Part shown: piece by piece, positions 32,662 to 42,142 of the stretch
Layout: every line of letters starts with the position of its first letter
Numbering within the stretch: position 1 is the stretch's first letter
DNA from: Variovorax paradoxus NBRC 15149
GTDB taxonomy: Bacteria > Pseudomonadota > Gammaproteobacteria > Burkholderiales > Burkholderiaceae_C
Assembly (NCBI RefSeq): GCF_001591365.1
Contig: NZ_BCUT01000005.1
Location: forward strand, 496,001-560,000
DNA: 64,000 nucleotides
Direction of reading: 5' to 3'
Notes under the pieces: model-generated
What the model was told of the DNA's origin: nothing
The model's database searches: none
The model's input: the letters and a program-made list of their open reading frames with translations, nothing else
Translations under genes and position numbers: made by a program

Positions 32662-33348
32662 ATGACCCAGGCCCTTCCCATTCTTTCGCTCGTCGAAACC
32701 CGCGTGCTCGGCGTGCTGGCCGAGAAGCAGCGCACCGTGCCCGACAGCTATCCGCTGACGCTCAATTCGCTGGTGTCCGGCTGCAACCAGAAGACCAGCC
32801 GCAACCCGGTGCTCGACCTGAGCGAGGCCCAGGTGCAGGCCGCCATCGACAGCCTCAAGGGCTACAGCCTGGTGGCCGAAACCAGCGGCGGCCGGGCATT
32901 CCGCTACGAGCACAACATCGACCGCGTGCTGCGCATTCCGTCGCAGTCGGTGATCCTGCTCACGGTGCTGATGCTGCGCGGTCCGCAAACGGCGGGTGAA
33001 CTGCGCATCGCCTGCGACCGCATGCACAACTTCGCGGACATTTCGTCGGTCGAGGGTTTTCTCGACGAGCTCGCCGAGCGGCCGGCCGGCGCACTGGTGG
33101 TGAAGCTCGCGCGCTTGCCGGGTGCGCGCGAAAGCCGCTGGGCGCATCTTTTGAGCGGCGCGCCGGCGGAAGAGCTTGCGGGGCCGGGTGGTGCATCGGC
33201 CGACGGGGCGTATGCATCGCACGATGCATCGCTCGGCGAGGTGGCCGCGCTCAAGGCCAACGTGGCGCGGCTCGAGGCTGAGCTCGCATCGCTGAAGGCG
33301 CTGGTGGGGCGGGTGTGCTCGGAGCTTGGGATTTCCGACGCGGGGTAG
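32662..33348 (+). CDS. yceH: DUF480 (YceH) family protein
   Basis: The 228-residue protein has two winged-helix-like halves. Hallmarks are LVETRVLGVLAEKQRTVPD, YPLTLNSLVSGCNQKTSRNP, the middle VILLTVLMLRGPQTAGELR and FADISSVEGFLDEL. The C-terminal region (about 190-225) is a coiled coil (LGEVAALKANVARLEAELAS). YceH proteins look like DNA-binding folds but their role is not settled. The start at 32662 has AGGATTCCTTGAGCA upstream. The gene converges on the patatin gene. Confidence 0.92.
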   Translation: MTQALPILSLVETRVLGVLAEKQRTVPDSYPLTLNSLVSGCNQKTSRNPVLDLSEAQVQAAIDSLKGYSLVAETSGGRAFRYEHNIDRVLRIPSQSVILLTVLMLRGPQTAGELRIACDRMHNFADISSVEGFLDELAERPAGALVVKLARLPGARESRWAHLLSGAPAEELAGPGGASADGAYASHDASLGEVAALKANVARLEAELASLKALVGRVCSELGISDAG

Positions 33349-33397
33349 CGCGTTGAGGAGTGTTCCTGGCGACAGCGGCGGTGCGCGCTGACCTGCT

Positions 33398-34591
33398 TCA
33401 GGCCGCCGCATCCCACCCGAAGAAGCTCAGCACCTCGGCCTGCTGGCGCAGCGTGTCGGCACGCCCGAGCGCCATCAGCTCGCGCGTGTAGCCCGCCTCG
33501 AACAGCAGGTAGCTCGCGAGCGCGCCGCCCTTCACGTCGGCCGCAACCTTGGAGCCGCCCAGCAGGTGGCGCACCGCGCCGGGCAGTGCATCGACATGGC
33601 GCGCCGCGATCACGTCCAGGCGCTCCGACGGCGCGATCACCAGCAGGTCGAGCGGGCGCAGCGTGCTCGATGCGCGCGCTTCCTCGGGAATGAGGCCGAG
33701 CGTGTGGTTGATGCGCCGCAGCCGCTCGATGTCCACCGCCAGCGCATCGAGAAAGATGCTCGACAGCGCATGGCCCGCGATCTGCGCCATGGTGGGATAG
33801 CCGCTGTAGGTGTTGGGCGCGTCGGCGTCGCGCGGCTCGTGCATGCGGCCCGCGCCGATCACCAGGATGCGCTGGGCACCCAGGTGGATGGCCGCGGCGA
33901 TGGGCGCCGACTGGCGCATCGAGCCGTCGCCGAAATATTCGGTGTGCCCCTGCATCGGCAGCGCGGTGGCCGGAAACACGAAGGGAATGGCCGACGAGGC
34001 CAGCAGGTGCGCGTGGCTGAGGCGGTCGCGCACCGACAGCCGCTGCGAACGCACCCAGGGCTCCATCGGCACCGCGGCCTCGAAGAAGGTGACGTGCTCG
34101 CCCGAGCTGTAGCTCGACGCGGTCACGGCCAGCGCCTGCAGGTGGCCCTGCTGCATGAGCCGGGGCAGGCGCTCGAGCGGCACCATGCGCGCCAGCAGCT
34201 CGGCCAGCGGCGCGTTGTCCAGCAGCGAGCGCGGCTTGATGCGCATCCAGTTGGCGGCAAAGCGCCCGAGCCCGAGCAGCATGCGCCAGCGCGTGCCGCT
34301 GCCGAGCACCGAGAGCGAATCGGCGCGGTAGACCTGGCCCGCGTGGAAGTCGCGCCAGACCTGCGCGATGCGCTCGACGGCCCCGTCGAAGTCGTCGGCG
34401 CCGCAGGCCAGTGCAGCCGCATTGATGGCGCCGGCCGAGGTGCCGGTGATCACTTCGAAGGGATTGCGCCGGCCGGCCAGGCCCGCCGCGCGCCGGATGC
34501 CGGCAATGGCCTCGAGCACGCCGACCTGGTAGGCGGCCCGGGCGCCGCCGCCGGTGAGCAGGAGACCGGTGGCGGGGGGTGTCTCTGGCAT
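33398..34591 (-). CDS. Patatin-like phospholipase
   Basis: The 397-residue protein has an N-terminal patatin domain: oxyanion loop LTGGGARAAYQVGVLEAI, nucleophile elbow GTSAGAINAAAL with Ser52, and the dyad Asp in YFGDGSMRQSAP. The C-terminal third has no further domain I recognise. Bacterial patatins hydrolyse acyl chains from lipids, some acting on membrane phospholipids in storage or turnover. No signal peptide is seen, so it is likely cytoplasmic. It is divergent from the Mrp/ApbC gene with a 104-bp gap. Confidence 0.92.
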   Translation of the reverse strand: MPETPPATGLLLTGGGARAAYQVGVLEAIAGIRRAAGLAGRRNPFEVITGTSAGAINAAALACGADDFDGAVERIAQVWRDFHAGQVYRADSLSVLGSGTRWRMLLGLGRFAANWMRIKPRSLLDNAPLAELLARMVPLERLPRLMQQGHLQALAVTASSYSSGEHVTFFEAAVPMEPWVRSQRLSVRDRLSHAHLLASSAIPFVFPATALPMQGHTEYFGDGSMRQSAPIAAAIHLGAQRILVIGAGRMHEPRDADAPNTYSGYPTMAQIAGHALSSIFLDALAVDIERLRRINHTLGLIPEEARASSTLRPLDLLVIAPSERLDVIAARHVDALPGAVRHLLGGSKVAADVKGGALASYLLFEAGYTRELMALGRADTLRQQAEVLSFFGWDAAA

Positions 34592-34695
34592 TTGATAGGG
34601 ATATTGTTGTCCCCGGTGGGGGAAAGGCGATGCATGCGCACCCGGGGGCGAGCCATGAGACCCACTAGACTACCCGCCATTCAGGAGTTAGATCA

Positions 34696-35787
34696 ATGGC
34701 ACTCACCCCAGAGGGGCTCATGGACGCGCTCAAGGCCGTCGCAGACCCCAACACCGGCAAGAATTTCGTGGCGACCCGGTCGCTCAAGAACCTGCAGATC
34801 GCGGATGGCGACGTGTCGTTCGACCTCGAGCTCGGCTACCCGGCCAAGAGCCAGCACGCGGCCATGCGCAAGGCGCTGGTGGCGGCCGCAAAGACGGTGC
34901 CGGGCGTGAGCAACGTCTCGGTCAACATCACGACCAAGGTCATCAGCCATGCGGTGCAGCGCGGCGTGCAGCTGATGCCCAACGTGAAGAACATCATCGC
35001 GGTGGCGTCCGGTAAGGGCGGCGTGGGCAAGAGCACCACCGCCGCCAACCTGGCGCTGGCGCTGGCCGCCGAAGGCGCGGCGGTCGGGCTGCTGGACGCC
35101 GACATCTACGGCCCGAGCCAGCCGATGATGCTGGGCATCGAGGGCCGGCCCGAGAGCGAGGACGGCAAGACCATGGAGCCGCTCGAGAACCACGGCGTGC
35201 AGGTCATGTCGATCGGCTTCCTGGTCGACCAGGACGAAGCCATGATCTGGCGCGGTCCGATGGCCACCCAGGCGCTGGAGCAGCTGCTGCGCCAGACCAA
35301 CTGGAAGGACCTCGACTACCTGATCGTCGACATGCCGCCCGGCACCGGCGACATCCAGCTGACGCTTTCGCAGCGCGTGCCGATGACCGGCGCGGTGATC
35401 GTCACCACGCCGCAGGACATCGCGCTGCTCGATGCCAAGAAGGGCATCAAGATGTTCGAGAAGGTCGGCGTGCCGATCCTGGGCATCGTGGAAAACATGG
35501 CGGTGCACATCTGCTCCAACTGCGGCCACGTCGAGCACATCTTCGGCTCCGAAGGCGGCAAGAAGATGGCGGCGCAATACCAGATGGACTACCTGGGCGC
35601 GCTGCCGCTGGACATCAACATCCGCCTGCAGGCCGACAGCGGCAAGCCGACCGTGGTGGCCGACCCCGACGGCGAAGTGGCCGGCATCTACAAGGCCGTC
35701 GCACGCCAGGTGGCCGTGGGCATTGCCGAGAAGGCCAAGGACTTCTCGGCGAAGTTCCCGACCATCTCCATCAGCAAGAACACCTGA
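34696..35787 (+). CDS. apbC: Iron-sulfur cluster carrier protein Mrp/ApbC
   Basis: The 363-residue protein has an N-terminal MIP18/DUF59-like domain (about 1-90) and then a P-loop ATPase with deviant Walker A ASGKGGVGKST (about 104-114), LDADIYGPSQPMML, and DMPPGTGDIQLTL. A CSNC pair (Cys273, Cys276) bridges the Fe-S cluster across the dimer. Such proteins load clusters onto apo-enzymes, which fits the many Fe-S proteins encoded in the next 20 kb. ATG at 34696 has AGGAGTTAG upstream. The LysR gene begins 15 bp after it. Confidence 0.95.
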   Translation: MALTPEGLMDALKAVADPNTGKNFVATRSLKNLQIADGDVSFDLELGYPAKSQHAAMRKALVAAAKTVPGVSNVSVNITTKVISHAVQRGVQLMPNVKNIIAVASGKGGVGKSTTAANLALALAAEGAAVGLLDADIYGPSQPMMLGIEGRPESEDGKTMEPLENHGVQVMSIGFLVDQDEAMIWRGPMATQALEQLLRQTNWKDLDYLIVDMPPGTGDIQLTLSQRVPMTGAVIVTTPQDIALLDAKKGIKMFEKVGVPILGIVENMAVHICSNCGHVEHIFGSEGGKKMAAQYQMDYLGALPLDINIRLQADSGKPTVVADPDGEVAGIYKAVARQVAVGIAEKAKDFSAKFPTISISKNT

Positions 35788-35802
35788 CCGGCGGCGCGCC
35801 CC

Positions 35803-36747
35803 GTGAATCTTCTCGCGTCGATGCGCTACCTGGTCGCGCTCAGCGAGCACAAGCATTTCGGACGCGCGGCGCAGGCCTGCCACATCACGCAGCCGGCGCT
35901 GTCGAATGCGCTGCGCTCGCTCGAAAGCGAATTTGGCGTGGTCATCGTCAAGCGGGCGCGCGTCTACGTGGGCCTCACGCACGAAGGCGAGCGGGTGCTG
36001 GCCACGGCCCAGCGCATGCTGCGCGACAACGAGGTGCTGCAGCAGGAGCTGCGCAGCGAAGAGGGCCATCCGCGCGGGCGGCTGCGCATGGCGGCCGTGC
36101 CCACCGCCATTCCGATGCTGTCGCGCTTTGCCGCGATGCTGCACGAGATGCATCCGGGCATCGTGCCGGCGGTGCTCTCGATGAGTTCGCAAGAGCTGGA
36201 AACGGGGCTTGAAAGCCTCTCGGTCGACCTCGCGCTCGGCTACACCGAGCGCATGCATTTGCCGGGCATCAAGCTCACGGCATGGCCGCAGAGCGTGGAG
36301 CACTACTTCCTGCTGCGGCGCGCGGCCAAGCCCTCGGCCGACCGGCTGCGCATCGGCCAGCCGATCTCGTGGGCCGAGGCCGGCCAGCGGCCGCTGTGCC
36401 TGCTCACGCCCGACATGCACAACCGCTCCATCATCGACCAGGCGCTGCGCGACGCCGGCATTGCGCTGGAGCCGGCCATCGAAACCAACTCGGTACTTAC
36501 CCTTGCATTGGCCGTGCTCGCGGGCACCGTGAGCAGCGTGCTGCCGGGGTCGATGGTCGCGGCCGTGCGCAGCTACCGCGAGCTGGAGGCCTTGCCGCTG
36601 GTCGCCCCCGAGGTCAAGACGCCGCTGGGCTTCATGACCCAGACCGGCGTGCGCCCCTCGCGCGCGCTCGATGCCGCCCTGGTGTTCCTGCAGACGCCGG
36701 CATGGCGCGAGCAGGTGCGGCTGCACAGCGGCGCGCTCGGCGAATAG
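35803..36747 (+). CDS. LysR-type regulator, probably of the NAD-formate dehydrogenase genes
   Basis: The 314-residue protein has an N-terminal winged helix-turn-helix (about 1-60, HFGRAAQACHITQPALSNAL) and a LysR substrate-binding domain (about 90-300, GRLRMAAVPTAIPMLSRFA and LSVDLALGYTE). Start GTG at 35803 gives the normal LysR N-terminus. It directly precedes the fused FdsG/FdsB gene on the same strand, and a regulator of this kind commonly flanks fds operons. That it controls formate dehydrogenase is inferred from position, supported by a palindromic site in the 157-bp gap downstream. Confidence 0.9.
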   Translation: MNLLASMRYLVALSEHKHFGRAAQACHITQPALSNALRSLESEFGVVIVKRARVYVGLTHEGERVLATAQRMLRDNEVLQQELRSEEGHPRGRLRMAAVPTAIPMLSRFAAMLHEMHPGIVPAVLSMSSQELETGLESLSVDLALGYTERMHLPGIKLTAWPQSVEHYFLLRRAAKPSADRLRIGQPISWAEAGQRPLCLLTPDMHNRSIIDQALRDAGIALEPAIETNSVLTLALAVLAGTVSSVLPGSMVAAVRSYRELEALPLVAPEVKTPLGFMTQTGVRPSRALDAALVFLQTPAWREQVRLHSGALGE

Positions 36748-36791
36748 CCTCGGCGCGGCACCGTCGCCTGACGGGGGCCATTTAGTTATTG

Positions 36792-36816
36792 AATCGATCG
36801 ATGTGCCGATCGAATT
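36792..36816. promoter_or_regulatory. Candidate regulator-binding palindrome upstream of the fds operon
   Basis: AATCGATCG (36792-36800) and CGATCGAATT (36807-36816) are inverted around ATGTGC, in the 157-bp gap between the LysR gene and the fused fds gene. Size and position fit a LysR-type recognition site. No convincing -35/-10 pair could be picked out next to it. Confidence 0.45.
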
Positions 36817-36904
36817 TGACGCGCCCAGGGCCGCCCCACACACTCGGTCAGCTCTCAAGCCTTGCTGGGGGGCATTCCCGAGACATCGAAAAAAGGCCCA
36901 GGCA

Positions 36905-38740
36905 GTGAACAACCACCCAGCCACGACCCGCGAGACAACAACAAAGGCAGCAGCCAGCACGCACACCATCGTGCCGCTCGCCACCGCCGACGAAATGCGC
37001 GAGCGCATCCGCCGCAAGAGCAAGCTCAAGGGCCGCCAGCCCGACGAAGCGGCGCTCGTCGAAGTGCGCACGCTGATCGGCGCGCGTCCGGCCGAGGGCC
37101 ACCGGCGCGACCTGCTCATCGAGCACCTGCACAAGCTCAACGACGCCTTCCGCTGCCTGCACGACCGCCACCTGGTGGCGCTGGCGCGCGAAATGAACAT
37201 CCCGATGGCCGAGGTCTACGAGGTCGCGACCTTCTATCACCACTTCGAGGTGGTGCGCGGCGACGAGGCCGCGCCGGGCCTCACGGTGCGCGTGTGCGAC
37301 GGCCTGGCCTGCGAACTGGCCGGTGCCAGGGATCTGCTGGCGCGGCTGCCCGAACTGCTCGGCGTCGAGGGCGGCGACGTGCGCGTGATTGCGGCGCCCT
37401 GCATCGGCCGCTGCGAGCAGGCGCCCGCGGTGGCCGTCGACCGGCAGGCCGTGCCGCTCGCGACCACGGCGAAGGTGCTGCAGGCCCTGAAGTCCGATCC
37501 TGAGGAAGCCACGGTCGCGTACTTCGACGCGGCCGCGTTCGCCGAAAAAAGCATCTCGCCGCTGCCCGGCGCCATCGAGCGCATGCCGGCCTTCACCGAC
37601 TACGCCACCTACCGCGCGCACGGCGGCTACGCGCTCGCGTCCGCGCTCGTCAACGGCGAGGAAGACGCCGAAGCCATCATCAAGACCATGGAAGACTCGG
37701 GCCTGCGCGGCCTGGGCGGTGCGGGCTTTCCGGCCGGGCGCAAGTGGCGCATCGTGCGCGACCAGCCGGCGCCCCGGCTCATGGCGGTCAACATCGACGA
37801 AGGCGAGCCCGGCACCTTCAAGGACCGCACCTACCTCGAGCGCGATCCGCACCGCTTCCTCGAAGGCCTGGTGGTGGCGGCGCAGATCGTCGGCATCGAG
37901 CAGTGCTACATCTACCTGCGCGACGAATACCACGACTGCCGCGCGCTGCTCGAAACCGAGCTGGCGCGGCTGCAGGCCGATCCGCCCTGCGCGCTGCCGC
38001 GCATCGAGCTGCGGCGCGGCGCGGGCGCCTACATCTGCGGCGAAGAGTCGGCCATGATCGAAAGCATCGAGGGCAAGCGCGGCGAACCGCGCATGCGCCC
38101 GCCCTACATCGCGCAGGTGGGCCTGTTCGGCCGCCCGACGCTGGAACACAACTTCGAAACCCTCTACTGGGTGCGCGACATCGTCGAGAAAGGCGCGGCC
38201 TGGTTCAGCGGCTTCGGCCGCCATGGCCGCAAGGGCCTGCGCAGCTTCAGCGTGAGCGGCCGCGTGAAGCACCCGGGCGTCAAGCTCGCGCCCGCGGGCA
38301 TCACGGTGCAGGAGCTCATCGACGAATACTGCGGCGGCATGCTCGACGGCCACTCGCTCTACGCCTACCTGCCCGGCGGCGCGTCGGGCGGCATCCTGCC
38401 GGCGCGCATGAACGACATTCCGCTCGACTTCGACACGCTGCAACCTTACGGCTGCTTCATCGGCTCGGCCGCGGTGATGGTGCTGAGCCAGCACGACCGC
38501 GCCCGCGACGCCGCGCTCAACGTGATGCGCTTCTTCGAGCACGAAAGCTGCGGCCAGTGCACGCCCTGCCGCGTCGGCACCGCCAAGGCCGCGGCGCTGA
38601 TGCATGCGCCGGTGTGGGACAACGCCACGCTCGAAGACCTCGCGCAGGTCATGGGCGACGCCTCCATCTGCGGACTCGGACAGGCGGCCCCCAACCCGAT
38701 CCGCTGCATCCAGCAATACTTCCCGGAGGAGGTGGCATGA
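36905..38740 (+). CDS. NAD-dependent formate dehydrogenase, fused gamma (FdsG/NuoE) and beta (FdsB/NuoF) subunit
   Basis: The 611-residue two-part protein opens with a thioredoxin-like NuoE/FdsG domain (about 35-200) that binds one [2Fe-2S] cluster through Cys131, Cys136, Cys166 and Cys170. The NuoF/FdsB part (about 230-611) has the FMN loop GLRGLGGAGFPAGRKW (267-282), NAD/FMN motifs NIDEGEPGTFKDR and GAGAYICGEESAMI, and a [4Fe-4S] site ESCGQCTPCR (Cys549, 552, 555) plus Cys589. It passes electrons from FdsA to NAD+. In Cupriavidus these are separate subunits; here one polypeptide. The start is GTG at 36905, since no ATG precedes the NuoE domain. Its TGA overlaps the ATG of fdsA. Confidence 0.92.
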   Translation: MNNHPATTRETTTKAAASTHTIVPLATADEMRERIRRKSKLKGRQPDEAALVEVRTLIGARPAEGHRRDLLIEHLHKLNDAFRCLHDRHLVALAREMNIPMAEVYEVATFYHHFEVVRGDEAAPGLTVRVCDGLACELAGARDLLARLPELLGVEGGDVRVIAAPCIGRCEQAPAVAVDRQAVPLATTAKVLQALKSDPEEATVAYFDAAAFAEKSISPLPGAIERMPAFTDYATYRAHGGYALASALVNGEEDAEAIIKTMEDSGLRGLGGAGFPAGRKWRIVRDQPAPRLMAVNIDEGEPGTFKDRTYLERDPHRFLEGLVVAAQIVGIEQCYIYLRDEYHDCRALLETELARLQADPPCALPRIELRRGAGAYICGEESAMIESIEGKRGEPRMRPPYIAQVGLFGRPTLEHNFETLYWVRDIVEKGAAWFSGFGRHGRKGLRSFSVSGRVKHPGVKLAPAGITVQELIDEYCGGMLDGHSLYAYLPGGASGGILPARMNDIPLDFDTLQPYGCFIGSAAVMVLSQHDRARDAALNVMRFFEHESCGQCTPCRVGTAKAAALMHAPVWDNATLEDLAQVMGDASICGLGQAAPNPIRCIQQYFPEEVA

Positions 38741-41610
38741 ACGCCCCGTCCAAGCTCGCGGAGCTGATGCCGCAAACCATCGAATTCACCCTCGACGGCC
38801 AGGCCATCCAGGCCTTCGATGGCGAGACCATCTACAAGGCGGCCGAGCGCCACGGCGTCGAGATTCCCCACCTGTGCTTCAAGGACGGCTACCGCGCCGA
38901 CGGCAACTGCCGCGCCTGCGTGGTCGAGGTGAAGGGCGAGCGCACGCTCGCGCCCAGCTGCTGCCGCAACGTGACGGCCGGCATGGAAGTGAAGGCCACC
39001 AGCGAGCGCGCGCTCAAGAGCCAGAAGATGGTGGTCGAGATGCTGCTGTCCGACATGCCCGACCAGGGCTACAAATGGATCGGCGATGACGCCACCCAGC
39101 AGCACGGCGAGCTCAGCGCCTGGGCGAAGAAGCTCGACATCGCGGTGCGGCCCGAACTCAAGGCGCTGCGGCGCGAGCAGCCCAAGGCCGACATCTCGCA
39201 CCCCGCGATGGCCGTCAACCTCGATGCCTGCATCCAGTGCAACCGCTGCGTGCGCGCCTGCCGCGAAGAGCAGGTCAACGACGTCATCGGCTACGCGCTG
39301 CGCGGCGGCGACAGCAAGATCGTGTTCGACCTGGACGACCCGATGGGCGACAGCACCTGCGTGGCCTGCGGCGAATGCGTGCAGGCCTGCCCGACCGGCG
39401 CGCTGATGCCCAAGAGCCACATCGGCTCGCAAGCTGTCGACCGCAAGGTCGATTCGGTGTGCCCGTTCTGCGGCGTGGGCTGCCTCGTGACCTACAACGT
39501 CAAGGATGAGAAGATCGTCAGCGTCGACGGCCGCGACGGCCCGGCCAACCACAACCGCCTGTGCGTGAAGGGCCGCTTCGGCTTCGACTACGCGCACCAC
39601 CCCCAGCGCCTGACCAAGCCGCTGATCCGCAAGGCCGGCATGCCGAAGGATTTCGGCGATGCACCGCGGCCGGACGACTGGAGCGAGTATTTCCGCGAAG
39701 CCACCTGGGAAGAGGCGCTCGCGCTCACCACCGGCAAGCTCTCGGGCCTGCGCGACAGCCACGGGCCCAAGTCGCTCGCGGGCTTCGGCTCGGCCAAGGG
39801 CAGCAACGAAGAGGCCTACCTGTTCCAGAAGCTCGTGCGCACGGGTTTCGGCAGCAACAACATCGACCACTGCACGCGGCTGTGCCACGCCTCCAGCGTG
39901 GCCGCGCTGCTCGAAGGCGTGGGCTCGGGCGCGGTGAGCAACCAGGTCAACGACGTGGAGCATGCAGGGCTGATCTTCGTCATCGGCTCCAACCCCACGG
40001 CCAACCACCCGGTGGCCGCCACCTGGATGAAGAACGCCGCCCAGCGCGGCGCCAAGATCGTGCTGGCCGACCCGCGCCGCACCGACATCAGCCGCCATGC
40101 CTGGCGCACGCTGCAGTTCAAGGCCGACACCGACGTGGCCATGCTCAACGCGCTGATCCATGCCGTGATCGACGAAGGCCTGGTCGACCAGGAGTTCGTG
40201 CGCACGCGCGCCAGCAACTACGAGGCGCTGCGCGAGAACGTCAAGGGCTACAGCCCCGAGGCGATGGCGCCGATCTGCGGCGTGCCGGCCGAAACGCTGC
40301 GCGAAGTGGCGCGCGCCTTTGCCACGGCCAAGGGCGCGATGATCCTCTGGGGCATGGGCGTGAGCCAGCACGTGCACGGCACCGACAACGCGCGCTGCCT
40401 CATTGCGCTGGCCACCGTCACCGGGCAGATCGGCAAGCCGGGCTCGGGCCTGCATCCGCTGCGCGGCCAGAACAACGTGCAGGGCGCGAGCGACGCGGGC
40501 CTGATCCCGATGATGTTCCCCAACTACCAGCGCGTCGACAACCCAGCGGTGCATGCGTGGTTCGAGGATTTCTGGGGCACGCCGCTCGATGCGACGCCGG
40601 GCTACACCGTGGTCGAGATCATGCACAAGGCGCTCGCGCCCGACAGCGATCCGCACAAGGTGCGCGGCATGTACATCATGGGCGAGAACCCGGCCATGAG
40701 CGACCCCGACCTGAACCATGCGCGCCATGCGCTCGCGAGCCTGGAGCACCTGGTGGTGCAGGACATCTTCATGACCGAGACCGCGTGGCTCGCCGACGTG
40801 GTGCTGCCCGCAAGTGCCTGGCCCGAGAAGACCGGCACGGTGAGCAACACCGACCGCATGGTGCAGCTGGGCAAGCGCGCGCTCAACCCGCCGGGCGACG
40901 CGCGGCCCGATCTCTGGATCATCCAGCAGATCGCCAGCGGCATGGGCCTCGGGTGGAACTACGAGGGCGAGGAATCGGGCGTGGCCGCGGTCTACGAGGA
41001 GATGCGCCAGGCCATGCATGCGGTGATCAGCGGCATCAGCTGGGAGCGGCTGCAGCGCGATTCGAGCGTGACCTACCCTTGCCTCAGCGAGGAAGATCCG
41101 GGCCAGCCCACGGTGTTCATCGACGACTTCCCCACGGCCGACGGCCGCGTGAGGCTGGTGCCGGCCGACATCATTCCGGCGGACGAGCGGCCCGATGCCG
41201 AGTACCCCTTCGTGCTCATCACCGGCCGCCAGCTCGAGCACTGGCACACCGGCAGCATGACGCGCCGCGCCACGGTGCTCGATGCGCTCGAGCCCATGGC
41301 CACGGCCTCGATGAACCAGGCCGACCTGCTGAAGCTCGGCCTCGAGGCCGGCGACGTGATCACCGTGCAGTCGCGCCGCGGCGAGGTGGCCATCCACGTG
41401 CGGCGCGACGACGGCACGCCCAGCGGCGCGGTGTTCGTTCCCTTCGCCTACTACGAGGCGGCGGCCAACCTGATGACCAATGCCGCGCTCGATCCCATGG
41501 GCAAGATCCCGGAGTTCAAGTACTGCGCGGTGCGCATTGCGCGCGGCGGCCAGCCGATGGCGGCGGCCGGCTACGGCACCGGCTCCGGCGTGCTCGCGGC
41601 GGTGGACTGA
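38737..41610 (+). CDS. fdsA: NAD-dependent formate dehydrogenase alpha (catalytic) subunit
   Basis: The 957-residue molybdenum protein starts with a [2Fe-2S] domain (Cys47, 58, 61, 75), then two ferredoxin-like [4Fe-4S] sites (CIQCNRCVRAC from 165; CVACGECVQACP from 208) and the FdhF-type core with CPFCGVGC (242-249) plus Cys276. The molybdenum ligand is Cys383 followed by His384 (HCTRLCHASSVAAL), the cysteine counterpart of selenocysteine enzymes. The C-terminus is a molydopterin-dinucleotide-binding domain. It oxidises formate to CO2 in the cytoplasm. No fdsC or fdsD follows, unlike Cupriavidus; an FdhD is encoded 12.6 kb downstream. Confidence 0.95.
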   Translation: MNAPSKLAELMPQTIEFTLDGQAIQAFDGETIYKAAERHGVEIPHLCFKDGYRADGNCRACVVEVKGERTLAPSCCRNVTAGMEVKATSERALKSQKMVVEMLLSDMPDQGYKWIGDDATQQHGELSAWAKKLDIAVRPELKALRREQPKADISHPAMAVNLDACIQCNRCVRACREEQVNDVIGYALRGGDSKIVFDLDDPMGDSTCVACGECVQACPTGALMPKSHIGSQAVDRKVDSVCPFCGVGCLVTYNVKDEKIVSVDGRDGPANHNRLCVKGRFGFDYAHHPQRLTKPLIRKAGMPKDFGDAPRPDDWSEYFREATWEEALALTTGKLSGLRDSHGPKSLAGFGSAKGSNEEAYLFQKLVRTGFGSNNIDHCTRLCHASSVAALLEGVGSGAVSNQVNDVEHAGLIFVIGSNPTANHPVAATWMKNAAQRGAKIVLADPRRTDISRHAWRTLQFKADTDVAMLNALIHAVIDEGLVDQEFVRTRASNYEALRENVKGYSPEAMAPICGVPAETLREVARAFATAKGAMILWGMGVSQHVHGTDNARCLIALATVTGQIGKPGSGLHPLRGQNNVQGASDAGLIPMMFPNYQRVDNPAVHAWFEDFWGTPLDATPGYTVVEIMHKALAPDSDPHKVRGMYIMGENPAMSDPDLNHARHALASLEHLVVQDIFMTETAWLADVVLPASAWPEKTGTVSNTDRMVQLGKRALNPPGDARPDLWIIQQIASGMGLGWNYEGEESGVAAVYEEMRQAMHAVISGISWERLQRDSSVTYPCLSEEDPGQPTVFIDDFPTADGRVRLVPADIIPADERPDAEYPFVLITGRQLEHWHTGSMTRRATVLDALEPMATASMNQADLLKLGLEAGDVITVQSRRGEVAIHVRRDDGTPSGAVFVPFAYYEAAANLMTNAALDPMGKIPEFKYCAVRIARGGQPMAAAGYGTGSGVLAAVD

Positions 41611-41693
41611 GGGCGGGGCGGCGAGGGCGCGGGGCCATGGTTTAACCTTGGCGCCAAGCTCCTCCCGCACCGTTCCTTCGCATCACCACCGGC

Positions 41694-42041
41694 ATGAAAA
41701 CCAGAGTCCAGTTCCGCCTGCGCATCTACAGGGACGACAGCATCGCCTTCGGCCCCGGCAAGATCGCCGTGCTGGAGGCGGTGGCGGAAACCGGCTCGAT
41801 CTCTGCCGCGGCGCGCCAGCTGGGCATGTCGTACCGGCGCGCCTGGATGCTGATCGATGAGATGAACAACGCCCTCAGTTCCCCGGCCGTGAACACCGCG
41901 GCCGGCGGCTCGCGCGGCGGCGGCACCGCGCTCACGCCCGTGGGCGAGGAAATCGTCAAGCACTACCGCGCCATCGAGAATGCCGCGCGCCTGGCCACGG
42001 CGGCCGACGTGCGCGCGCTGACGCGCCTGCTCGCACCCTGA
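41694..42041 (+). CDS. ModE-like winged-helix regulator without molybdate-binding domain
   Basis: The 115-residue protein consists of the N-terminal DNA-binding domain of ModE: LRIYRDDSIAFGPGKIAVLEAV, then ETGSISAAARQLGMSYRRAWMLIDEMN (helix-turn-helix), and the wing ending in GGGTALTPVGEEIVKHYR. E. coli ModE is about 260 residues and carries two Mop/TOBE domains that bind molybdate; none is present here. It lies between fdsA and the modBAC genes and is preceded by an 83-bp gap. It probably controls molybdate uptake or molybdoenzyme genes, but how it senses molybdate is not evident. Confidence 0.85.
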   Translation: MKTRVQFRLRIYRDDSIAFGPGKIAVLEAVAETGSISAAARQLGMSYRRAWMLIDEMNNALSSPAVNTAAGGSRGGGTALTPVGEEIVKHYRAIENAARLATAADVRALTRLLAP

Positions 42042-42054
42042 GCTCTGTTCCCCG

Positions 42055-42078
42055 CGCTGTATCCGAAGGGATATCGGC
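42055..42078. promoter_or_regulatory. Candidate ModE-like half-conserved box 1
   Basis: CGCTGTAT-N8-ATATCGGC lies 14 bp after the ModE-like stop. Its central TATCC/GGATA arms are perfect, and the outer bases follow the known ModE box plan of CGxTATAT facing ATATAxCG. The match is imperfect (4 of 8 arm positions symmetrical). It is weaker than the box at 42143. Confidence 0.35.
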
Positions 42079-42142
42079 GCCATCCTCCCGCACCCGCCAC
42101 GCATGCCTCTTCAGGGGGAAGCGCCTGTTCGTGCAACAATTG

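Noticed and set aside
38446..41670. A 1074-residue open frame on the minus strand opposite fdsA
   Set aside because: Same cause; the plus-strand FdsA has all cluster and molybdenum ligands, while the antisense frame has only low-complexity composition.
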